DNA of 64,000 nucleotides from Furcasterigmium furcatum (lineage: Eukaryota; Ascomycota; Sordariomycetes; Glomerellales; Plectosphaerellaceae): NCBI GenBank assembly GCA_001599815.1, contig BCIA01000001.1:5414978-5478977 (forward strand), written 5' to 3'. A model generated the notes under the pieces. It was not told the origin of the DNA, did not search any database, and saw only the letters and a program-made list of their open reading frames with translations. The stretch's first letter is position 1, and every line of letters starts with the position of its first letter. Positions 45,430-55,380 of the stretch are shown here, one piece after another. The translations under genes and the position numbers were made by a program.

Positions 45430-48338
45430 GTTGACTGATGTGATTTAGAGAGGGGGCAGAAGAGCTGTTGTGCCGTAATCCTGGAGCGTCGTCCGTTCGT
45501 TGCAGTCTTCGCTTCTAGCCGGGGCTTGGACTATAGAAATCTTGCAGTATCGAGGGAAGGTCGATCTTCTCGAGGGAGAGCGAGCGAGGACGGGTGAAAT
45601 GGAATTCGGGGGTATCAACAAGGAGAATCGAACAGAGGCAGCGCGCAAGACGTCTGAGTTGGAATCAGGAGGAGGAGAGGAGGAGAGGAGGGAAGTGAAA
45701 GAGGCTTCCAGGGAGGATGGAGGGGAGCTGGGACAGCTTTATGCTCCCAGGTCTTGGATCGAAACGGGCTTGGAGGGTGGAGGGGCACTAGAGGGGGGGT
45801 CCTGTTGCTCGGGGCTGGGGCTTGGACCGCTTGTGCTTTGCCCGTTGCTGGCTTCGCGATGGATCTGTGTGGTTGCCGGGCCGGGGGCTGGGCTGGGCTG
45901 ACGGACGAGAACAGAATAGCAAAGCGCATCGAGTGTGCAGGGTGCAGTACGGGCCCAGGTCCAGGTCCATGTCTTAGAGCTTCAGGTTTGCCTAGTCTCG
46001 GCTGGCCAGGCGTGCTCTACCGTCGGCATACGAGTGGTTCCTTCCCCTTCGCTCATGCTGGATGCTGCCCGCACCTTCCCATCGTTTCTCACTGCTTTCC
46101 CAAGCTACCTCTAAAGGTAGGGGTAGGTACGTATAAGCAGAAGCGGTCTGCTGAATACCTAGGTACCTGCCTCGGATGCAATTGTGCCTTCCCTGGGTAA
46201 CAAAGAGGGAGGGGGGAGCGGTGAGGCTCCAATGTCTCCCCCTGGCAGGAACGTGCCCCTCCACTGGATGCCATTTGCACCCAGGGAGTTCAGTTGCTGG
46301 TGAGCTTTCCCCTTCATGTGCCATGGTGGGGTAAAACGGGCTGCACCACATACGTAGGTTGGCCGGGACGCCGCCATCAGGGTCGGATAGACTCTTCGTG
46401 TTGCCATGGCGAATTGACCTCCCGCCGCACTCAATTCAAGCTACCATGACCCAGGCACCCACTTATTCGCTGAGCTGTTGCTCACGAAATGCACAAACGC
46501 GAGCCGCCCCCCAACTTTCCGTGATGATGTAACGACCACAAATGTTTACAAAGGTACTCTCCGAATGGCAGAGCCGCCCATCGTTTAGCAAGCCAACACG
46601 ACTTATGCGCGGACTTGCCCGCTCCTAGTAGCTCAGCATCGTGAGGCGGAAGCTTGGCCATCTGACTGCTTCCAACTCTGCTGATATCGCCCTTATGTTG
46701 GCGCACCGTAACGCCGTAAGCTGACTGACAAGACAACTCGCCGTTCTCCAATGGAACCCCTTTGACCCCCCCCCCCCCCCCCCCCCTTCTCACGATTCTC
46801 CGCTTGTGAGATCAAATATGCACTGCTCTCGTGGCGCTCCCGCTGCTGGCCGCCCCTGTCCCGGGATGCGTTGGATGCTTCATGAAGCGCGCTAGCTGGC
46901 TTGTTGCTGGCCTTGTGGCCCTCGTGGCTCGCCAGCTCGCCGCCGACCCCCAGACAGACCAGAACCTCCTCTGCCGGCGGCGGGATCAGCATTCGTACGA
47001 CGCGTATCTACTGGGGATCGTCGGGGATCTGTCTATTTGCGACACCAAGCACTACCGCCCACCCAACAACCCCCGCCCCTGGACAAACATGAACCGAGAC
47101 ACATGAGGGCATCCCAAGGTGACGTCTGTTGCTGTCGCCACTCTTGGACTCGTATTGGACCCCTGGCTCGCCCCTCGCAAGCCGGCGACCGTCCTGACAA
47201 GGGATGCCCTGTCGATCACCTCAGTCGGAAAAAGTTGAGAGAAGAGGCCACCGGGCTGTCCATCTCTTCTCGTCGCCCGCTAGTGCTGTGGAGCGACGGC
47301 ATTTCCGCCACAAGTCGAACCAGGTACGAGGTTCCCGGTTGTTGTACAGCCTCAAAAAGGGGGCAACGGACCCCAACCAAGAAAAAAGTCCCAGCGGGGC
47401 CAGGACCATGCAAAGGTAATCCCTGCCCGCCGAAAGGCACGCCGCACCACCCACTCGGTCCAAGAATAGCAACCCCTTCTTGATCTCATGCCAAGCCAGA
47501 TTGGAGCTCACTGCGCCGCGCGCCGTTCTGACAACAGTCCATCCACCATCAGCAGCACGTTGCCCGGTCCCCATGAACAACGTCGCCAGAACCGGCGCAG
47601 TCCATCGGGCAATGTGCATCCGTCGCCCATGCTACTATATCTAGGAGCCGTGGCTAATTTTTTTTTAGAGATGGCAAGGCTGGGTCGGGAACGGCCTGGA
47701 TCCGCCGCACCACCTTTGTTTGATGCCGAATGCAGCGGCCAGGCTGATGATGTTTGCAAGTCCCGCACATAGATAACTAGACACTCTCCAGCTTGGATCC
47801 CGGCAATAATGGGCTCATCTCAATTCGCCTGTCAGCCCTACCGCGAACCTGGTCGGGTCGCCTGCGCCTCGCCAGACACGGCAACCATGCCGACGTCTTG
47901 GCTGTGAGGCTGAAATCCACCCGTTTCCAGTTAGCCCAGCAGGTTTGTGCATCCCAACATCACCATTTCAAGTGCCAAGCCAAGATCTGTTCAGCTGGGC
48001 AAGTCTCGATTTCGGCCATCTACTCGTGCCGTTGAAAGTGTCCTTGGACAGATCCCCTGCCTTGCATGGTAATGACACCCGTTTCCCCGAAATCCCATTG
48101 CACGATGCTATGAACCGGTCCCAAGCAAAATAATGTCAGCGGGGCAATGTCCCCTTGCCCGCTGATCAGGGTCGCCCATGCCGGCGACGATGTTGCGTGT
48201 TGGTACAGATACAGGTAGAAGCCTCCCCTGGTTCGCAACTCCTTGTTCGCTTCCCAGTTCCCACGTCTATGCCGGACTGGCTTCCGAACCGCTCATGCCC
48301 GGATGCTTGTCTTTCTCCCATCGGATCCCCGTCTGCAT
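45430..48338. other. 2.9 kb gene-poor region (GFA1 promoter, RPT4 3' side)
   Basis: No gene seen. It holds the GFA1 promoter and leader, a poly-C run (46766-46786), a T9 run (47658-47666) and the RPT4 3' UTR. Open frames of up to about 150 codons occur but lack domain content. Confidence 0.5.
46766..46786 (+). repeat. Poly-C homopolymer, 21 nt
   Basis: Uninterrupted run of 21 C in the GFA1-RPT4 intergenic region. True length may differ, since all ambiguous bases in this window also lie in G/C runs. Confidence 0.9.
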
Positions 48339-49999
48339 TTAGAGCTTCTGGTACTCCAGCTTGCCCTCGAGCTTCTTCGATTCGGCAACCTTGCGGACCG
48401 CCTTGTTGAAGTCGTCTTGGCTGATGGCGTCGCGGTAGTCCTTGATGGCGAAGAGGCCACTATAATGCATGGTCAGCATCGTTCAGAAAAGCAAGATGCA
48501 AAGGGGGGACTTACGCTTCAGTCACGACATTCCGGAGATCCGCACCGTTGAGACCATCGCTCATCTTGACGACGCTCTCGAAGTCAATCTCGCCCTCCGT
48601 GACGACGCCCGCGGCATGGATTTTGAGAATCTCAAGGCGGCCAACCTCGTTGGGGAGAGGAATCTCGATCTTGCGGTCGAGGCGACCGGCGCGCAGAAGG
48701 GCGGGGTCCAGGGTATCGGGGCGGTTGGTGGCCATGATGATCTTGGTCTTGCCGAGGTAGTCGAAGCCATCAAGCTGGTTGAGCAGCTCCATGAGCGTTC
48801 GCTGGATCTCGCGATCAGCACTCGTGCCCTCAGAGAAACGTCTGCCACCGATGGCATCGATCTCGTCCATAAAAATGATGCAGGGCTCGTGCTCCTTGGC
48901 GTATCCGAACATCTCGCGGATCAGTCGGGCGGACTCGCCAATGTACTTGTCGACGATGGCCGAGGAAACGACTGTGGGCACACTATTAGCACGAGGCCAG
49001 GGGTCGGATGGCTAGATCGATGTAAACGCACCCTTGAGGAAGTTGGTCTCGAGACTGCTGGCAACCGCGCGGGCCAGAAGAGTCTTTCCGGTACCCGGGG
49101 GACCGTACAGCAGGACGCCCTTGGGGGGCTTGATGCCGACGCGCATGAAGAGCTCGGGGTTCTTGAGAGGCAGCTCGATGACCTCACGCAGCTCGCGGAT
49201 TTGGTCGTTGAGACCACCGATACCGGCGAAGCTGACCTGGCCAGGGTCCTCGAGGGACATATTGTAGACGAGAGGGTCGACCTCGCGGGGAAGCATGCGC
49301 ATGATGGTCAATGTAGTCATATCCAGAGCCACACGTGTGCCTTGCTTCAGCTTAGTCTTGTCGAGCTTTGATCGGCATCCGACGACGTAGCGGGGGCCGG
49401 AGGAGGCCTTGACGATGACTGTAGGGCAGAAGCCGATCAGCAAAAGAGGCATCGTTTAGAGGATTGTGGTCTGGAGACTGGACTTACATCGCTCATCGGG
49501 GAGCTGCTTGAGGACCTCACCAATAATCTGGCCCACGCTCTGCAGCGCCTTGATGGCGTCCTCTGTGCGCTCGTATTCCTTCTGGAGCTCTCGGATCTCC
49601 AGACGCATCTCCTTGAGCTTCGCTTCGAGCTCGCGCGACTTGAGAAGCTCAGCGCGGTACTCGGCAAGCACGCGCTGCCGCTCCTCGTCGGGTGCCATGA
49701 TGACAGGTTGGGGTCCTTCGTTGGAGGTTTCGCTTTGGGAATCGATGGCGCTGGAGCAGTCAGAAGTCAAGGTGTCCCGGGGTGGTATTCGGTGAGGATT
49801 TGGGACTGTGGCGGTGGTGATGGGGGNGGTGGTGTTGCTGGAATTGGAGGTTTGATAGGCAGGAACGAAGGCAATGGAAGGCAGCTAGCTGTACGTACCT
49901 CTCGTTGCGTTGAGCCTCGTGCGCACGGGCCGCCGCCTGTGTCATGAACGAGGCTGATGGTGGCGTCAGTTGCTGAGCACGTCGGTTATGGCGAGACAT
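48339..49999 (-). CDS. RPT4: 26S proteasome regulatory ATPase Rpt4
   Basis: Exons (minus) 49999-49899, 49750-49488, 49418-49032, 48971-48515 and 48459-48339 give about 442 residues. AAA+ subunit of the 19S base that unfolds ubiquitinated substrates. Seen: N-terminal coiled coil (ELEAKLKEMRLEIRELQKEYER), OB fold (IVKASSGPRYVVGCRSKLDK), Walker A GPPGTGKT, Walker B IIFMDEIDAIGGRR, the second region of homology (ATNRPDTLDPALLRAGRLDRK) and the C-terminal VAESKKLEGKLEYQKL that identifies Rpt4. The N-terminus is uncertain. ATG 49999 is joined in frame over a well-formed intron (GTACGT donor, CTGAC branch, CTCCAG acceptor) to a short linker before MAPDEERQR. ATG 49698 would give a shorter protein. 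The long form matches yeast Rpt4 in length (437). Confidence 0.95.
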
Positions 50000-52029
50000 T
50001 GTTCCGATGTGTGGCTGGTGCTGGGAATGAGGTAGACTCCGAGGTTAGTCCGGGTCACGTGGTATCGGGATAAGGTCGGGTATTTCGGATCCTCCTACCC
50101 GGAATGTGGGGCAACATGAATTCGGGCTAGGCCGAATGGAAGTACAGTGTCTTGACAGTGCGAAATAGAAAACACACAGCCTTCGATCGCCTTTCATGAT
50201 CATCAACGAGAATCAGATAAACGAGAACAAGGACTAAGTTTCAAGTTGAGACTCGCTTGTGGGTAGCTGCAAAGACTTCTTGTAAGACTGGTTTTATTCG
50301 GTCAGGAGAAATAGAGAGAAGAAGACTGTATGTGCTTGCTGGGCGTGCGGCCTGACTTCAACTGTCTAACTTCGAAGTCGAGATAAAAAAATCATGGGAG
50401 TGAATGAAGTCTACCTACGTAGCGACTGTAGTTGTTGTCTGGCAATCCAACCTGGCTATTTGAACTAAGAGCGTCTTCCCCTCCCGTGCATAGATGCTCA
50501 GTCCTGACCTGGTGCTTTTGAAGAACCCTCTCATGCTGCCCTATTTTGGGTTGTGACGGTGCACGAATTCTGGTGTAGTTACTCCGTACCAGCTGTAGGC
50601 ATACCGTGATGCGGAACAACACATCATGTCTTCTTTATGCTATTGTTGAAAGGAGACTTCGAGCGGCTGTAACCATGGGCAGCCTAAGGGGCGTCCTACA
50701 CGTGCTGGTGCTATTGGACACGCGGAACAACATGCAACTCTTCTTACTTGTGACAGAAGCCACATATTTGATTTAACTTAAGTGTGACAGGCAATTGGGA
50801 CCAAGCTTGGGAGTTGGCCAGAGAGACGATGCCACTCCGCCGTCCTTTCAACGCCTGGCTTACCACAAACTGTTGCACCTATAGTCAAAATGCAGCACTT
50901 GGTGGCAGAGAGAACGGAAACACCTCGTTATCATAACAGGGAGCGAGGCAGTGACGGGCCACGAGGGCGATGCATTCCTCTATGCCATGTTACCAGTCTC
51001 ATGATAGACCTACTCAAAATAGGTATCCCAAAGGAACTGAACCAAGCACCGTTTTCGGTTACGCTCTCATCTGATGTGCCTAGATGGATGCCAGGCTCTT
51101 TTCACCTCCGCGGAATCCATATGCTGCCCGAGGGAGGATCAACTGCCCACACGGCAAGGCAAGAACACGTAAGCGTAGCAGAGCGGCTTCTCATTTTTAC
51201 ATGTCGAGTCTCGTGAACATCTTGCTGGGATGCCCGGGACCTCCAGATATGCCATGTCATTCTCTACCGTGGCATACCGCCTGTCTGGAAGAATCGAACA
51301 ACCATCGCACATTTTCAAGAACGCGCCCGCGGTGAGGCTCATCAAATGGGCACGGAAATCAAGGCCAGATTTGGGACGCGCACATCCGAGGTTTGGATCA
51401 AGTATGAAGTCTTCGCTCAGCTAGCTACCCTAACGCCTGCTGTCCTCCGCTCATCATTGCCAAGGAACATACAAAGGGGTATCAGGCTGTGCTCTCCATC
51501 GCGAAGCAAGTAACCACCTGGCGCCGGCCCTGCCTCACAGCAGACTAGCCAGCTTTCTTCATACACATTATTAGCGACCTGGCGCAGCCGGTGGCTGCGA
51601 GCATGGACTTCGGATGAAAGACTCGTGACCAGGTTGCCTCCACATAATGACATCTCCCCCTTTCTCTGTCCAGAAATGACAACGCCCAGGCTGTTCATAA
51701 TCCGTGTAAACGCCATGCCGCAAACCGCAAATAGAGACGCAATAGTGCCGGAGTTTCTCGCTGCATGAGCTAACAATCGTGAAAATGGGCCACTGGCCGG
51801 CTTGTTCGCTATCGTTGCAGCAGATACGCGCTATGATGATGATTTGGTGGACGGCAATGGAGGCTATCGTAGGGAGCAGTCGCGCAACCTCTAGCCAGGC
51901 AACAATTTGTACTGCCTAGAATCGCCAGCGGGGTTTGCGCCCCTCCTGTTTCGGGCTGGAGTCGTCCGCGCCGTCTTTAGCGGCATTTCGTAATCCTATT
52001 CGCTTGGCTCCTTCACTTAGGCGCCTTTC
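50000..52029. other. Intergenic region, RPT4 promoter and KAR9 3' side
   Basis: About 2 kb without a recognisable gene. Open frames are short (up to about 119 codons). A CACGTG core occurs near 50056, about 55 bp upstream of the RPT4 ATG. Confidence 0.5.
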
Positions 52030-55000
52030 CTATGGGCGCCATCTCGGTTTGCCTGGGCCTTGGGCTTGCTGTGGGGCACTGGAGCTCTGTCGTAGCATGG
52101 CCGTTCTCGCACCGGCAACAGCCTGAGGAGATTCCCGGCCGCTGGCGCCAGAGGCTGGCTGCGGTAGCATGCTGGTACGTCTTCCAGCTGCCAATGAACT
52201 GGCGGGACGAGCAGGCTGGCCCGTTTTGGAGGTCTCTCGGGACAGCGGAGGCTGCAAAGATGCCCGCCGGTTGCCCGCGGGCGCCATTGAGGTAGATGTA
52301 CTCAAGCGAGGCCTGGCGAGGGGTTGCTGAGCATACGGGCCAGGCGATCCGATCCTCTCGCGGAAGGAGAGCCGGGATACGCCGGTCCTAGTTGGTGTTT
52401 CCTCGGGCATTGGTGACGCAGAAGACGATCGGTTTAGCGGGCTGCGACCCGATGGCAGCTTGGAACCGGATGAGGGCGTCAAAGATGATGCAGACCTGTT
52501 CATCGTTGAGGTCTTCTTCGAATACGGGCTCGGCGTCGTCAAGCTCATGGGCTTGAAGTTGTGGCCAACCCCGATGTCCGTCGTGTTTACTGAGCTGTTC
52601 CACCGAGGGCGATGGCCAAGCCCCGAGCCAGGCCGGGGAATCTTGCCACCGGGCGTAGGCAAGCTCGACGGTCCAGCGGTGGTGGTAGTCCGAGATCCCA
52701 GAGGTCGGTGCGGGAGTTGGGATGCCGGAGTCGGCAGAGAGGAATGCCTTCTGTTCATAGACTGAGACATGTGACTGCTTGCAAGATGCTTGCTCGTCTT
52801 GGGCGTTGGGGTTACAGGGTCGAGGCCCAAGCTCGCCATGATGACGGAGGATGGCGGTGAGCTGCCAGGGGTGTCGCGGCCGCTGCCAACCGTCGACCTG
52901 TCATTGGAGAGCATGCTGGACACTGAGTCTCTCAGCTGCTGCCCAGTCTGGCTGGAATGGATCTCCTCGAGGATGATATCCATGTCGGCGTTTTGGACCT
53001 TGATCGACTCCCACTGGGACTGCATCTCCGCATGAAGACGCAGAATCTCGCCGTTGACGGTCAGCCGGTCCTTGACGCCCTTGTCGATGATGGATAGGAC
53101 ACGCTCGATGGCCGGACCATAATGTGTCTTCTTGGCCTCGAAGCTCTCGATCTTCTTGCTGACGGCTGGAAGGCTTGTCAGGTGATGACCGGCATCGATG
53201 GACTCTTTCAGCTTCATGTGAGATCTTTGGACAGATTCAATCATCTTCTGCGCCTGTCGGCCTGCGCCGCGGAAGACAATGACCCATCGGTCTTCTCCCA
53301 ATTCCTTTCGCAGAGACTCGGCGTCCTTTTCTAGCTTCTTGTATGTTGCGTCCAGGCCCTCCCTTCGCATGTCCAGCTCATCGCAGGCTGTGGGGAATGC
53401 CTTTTGCGCTCTGGCCTCAAATACCGATAGTCGCATGGGTAGAAAGTCGAGAGATGCCCTGAGGGGTTGCATCCTGGCGAATAACGCGAGCAGGCTGGAA
53501 TCGTCCTGGGACAGTGTGGGTGTCCCAGGGGAGCTGGGGCTCATCGGGAAGGCGGCAAGGCTGAATCGGTTCTGAGGCGCAAGCTTCGAGGGTGCTGGGG
53601 GCACCGGCGTCTCCTCCACTATCGTCTCAAGGTCCCCGATATCGACGTTATCGCCGCCTGCTGCAGCCATGATTGACTTGTGGCGGCGCTCCTCCATCTC
53701 GAAGACAAGTCTGCACAGCTCATCGAGCTCGCCATTGATATCTCCGAGAACCATGTTCCACAGCTCCTCCCACTCCATCGCAATCTCGACTTGCTCCTTG
53801 ACGCTGCCCAGTGTTGCCTGGATCATGGCCCACTCGCTGATGATGGACTCCATCTGGCGAACTGCAAGGTTCAGATCATCTGACGGAACGCTGGCAATAT
53901 CCTCACGACTTTGAAGCTCCTCGATGGCGCTGACGTAGACGTTAATGAGCTCGTCGAACCGAGCTGCGGCGTTCTCGACCTCGGCGAGACCTTCGCGGCC
54001 GCCAGCAGCCGCCCATTCGACGTCATCCTCGCTATCGAGTCCGGCGATGACCTCGGACGCCTTGGAGATCCAGCTCTTAATCTGTTCGGCGGCGTTGATC
54101 AATGCCTTGGAAGCCACATGCGCGGTTGGTATGGCGGATACTTTGCTGGACAGGGACTCGGCATCAGGTAGTTGGAGCGATGTAAGTTGGGCGAGCTGGT
54201 TTGCAAAGGAGGCACGAGAAAGCGTGTAGATTGACCCAGCTCGATTGGGCTTTGACGTGAAGTATGCGGAGAGGTCTGGAGTGAACTCGGCTGGTGTTGT
54301 TGCCGGCGGTGTATCCTTGGCCGGCGGAGGGGGAGGAGTCGGGTCGTCGTCGGGAGAGGGCGGGAGGGTGTCGCGCTCGACATGTTCCCGCCTCACCTCA
54401 GGATGCGTCTTGGTGCCGTTGCCATTTGTGTGGTCGGGCAATCGGTATTTTTGCGTGTCCATATCGAGGGGACCCGGGCAGTCGATTTCGGGGAGGAAAG
54501 CGCGGGGCGTGGATTGGTCAGGCTCCTCAGACTCGAAGGACGCGTTGTCGCGAGACGCGACGGTCTGAGGGGCAGCTGACTCGGTCGCAGCCTTGGAGAA
54601 GACGAAGGGAGCGGAGGCACCCTTCCAAGGGCGGCCGCGCCGCTCGATGATGGAGTTGGCCGAGTTCGCCTGGTGCTTGAGATCGATCTGTCGAATTTGA
54701 TCTTCGGTGAGACGGCCGATGTCGCGGTTGGCGGCGGTGGTCGGTGGTTCCGACGACTTGTGAGAAGAGGCGAAACCGAGGGCTTTGAGGCGAGCAGCAA
54801 GGCCGGGCGATGGTTTGCGATGCTGTTTGAGGGGAACGGGCGACGTAGATTGCGACGTGGCGGTCGTCCGAGCCGAGGGAGAAGTACCGGCGCTCGCGGT
54901 TATTGTGCTCGGGGNGGTAGGATTTGAGTAAAGTGGCGGTTCCACGGGAGATAGGCGGGCGGAAGTGCTGGTGCCGGTGTTGGCGGATTTGGCGTGAGAA

Positions 55001-55380
55001 GCAACGGAGCTGTTGGTGTTGTTGATGTTATTGTTGTTTTGTTGATGGGGATGGAGGTTGCTGTCAGTGGCGGTAAATTGGGGACGGAGGTGGAAAAGCT
55101 CGCTGGAGACGTCAGTGAAAGTCAGGTCACTCCCAGCGGCCGCTTCCCTGACGAACGGGGCGTTTTGGTGGAGTTGGTCGACTACAGGGGAGGTGCAGAC
55201 GGCGGTCAGCGGGTTGGCGTCTTGAGTGCATCCGCTAAAAGGGGCAGTGGCAGGGACTTCTGCCCGTGGTTCGTCGAGTCGGCCGTCACCACCCTTCAGA
55301 CTGGGACAGGGGTGTGATACCCCGAACAGGCCAGGGCTGCTGCGCATGCCAGCCTCTCCCAAAGCAACGGCCGAAGCCAT
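52030..55380 (-). CDS. KAR9: KAR9-family microtubule-orientation protein
   Basis: Single exon, about 1116 residues. The N-terminal 380 residues are Ser/Pro/Asn-rich. Residues about 390-880 form the helical KAR9 domain (ARFDELINVYVSAIEELQ; SIISEWAMIQATLGSVKEQVEIAMEWEELW in segments; VFEMEERRHKSIM). The C-terminal 230 residues are basic, Ser/Pro/Arg-rich and disordered, as expected for microtubule and EB1-tail binding. They contain SKLP (about 973) and GKIP (about 913) in basic Ser/Pro surroundings and repeated LPTP. In yeast Kar9 links Bim1 on microtubule plus ends to Myo2 to orient the spindle; in hyphae a nuclear positioning role is inferred. The frame is open upstream to 55407 from a TTG, so the first ATG (55380) was chosen. 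One residue is unknown (N at 54915). Confidence 0.88.
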   Translation of the reverse strand: MASAVALGEAGMRSSPGLFGVSHPCPSLKGGDGRLDEPRAEVPATAPFSGCTQDANPLTAVCTSPVVDQLHQNAPFVREAAAGSDLTFTDVSSELFHLRPQFTATDSNLHPHQQNNNNINNTNSSVASHAKSANTGTSTSARLSPVEPPLYSNPTXPSTITASAGTSPSARTTATSQSTSPVPLKQHRKPSPGLAARLKALGFASSHKSSEPPTTAANRDIGRLTEDQIRQIDLKHQANSANSIIERRGRPWKGASAPFVFSKAATESAAPQTVASRDNASFESEEPDQSTPRAFLPEIDCPGPLDMDTQKYRLPDHTNGNGTKTHPEVRREHVERDTLPPSPDDDPTPPPPPAKDTPPATTPAEFTPDLSAYFTSKPNRAGSIYTLSRASFANQLAQLTSLQLPDAESLSSKVSAIPTAHVASKALINAAEQIKSWISKASEVIAGLDSEDDVEWAAAGGREGLAEVENAAARFDELINVYVSAIEELQSREDIASVPSDDLNLAVRQMESIISEWAMIQATLGSVKEQVEIAMEWEELWNMVLGDINGELDELCRLVFEMEERRHKSIMAAAGGDNVDIGDLETIVEETPVPPAPSKLAPQNRFSLAAFPMSPSSPGTPTLSQDDSSLLALFARMQPLRASLDFLPMRLSVFEARAQKAFPTACDELDMRREGLDATYKKLEKDAESLRKELGEDRWVIVFRGAGRQAQKMIESVQRSHMKLKESIDAGHHLTSLPAVSKKIESFEAKKTHYGPAIERVLSIIDKGVKDRLTVNGEILRLHAEMQSQWESIKVQNADMDIILEEIHSSQTGQQLRDSVSSMLSNDRSTVGSGRDTPGSSPPSSVIMASLGLDPVTPTPKTSKHLASSHMSQSMNRRHSSLPTPASQLPHRPLGSRTTTTAGPSSLPTPGGKIPRPGSGLGHRPRWNSSVNTTDIGVGHNFKPMSLTTPSPYSKKTSTMNRSASSLTPSSGSKLPSGRSPLNRSSSASPMPEETPTRTGVSRLSFRERIGSPGPYAQQPLARPRLSTSTSMAPAGNRRASLQPPLSRETSKTGQPARPASSLAAGRRTSMLPQPASGASGRESPQAVAGARTAMLRQSSSAPQQAQGPGKPRWRP

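Noticed and set aside
48469..49371. 300-codon plus-strand frame opposite RPT4
   Set aside because: Antisense shadow of the RPT4 exons; no independent domain.
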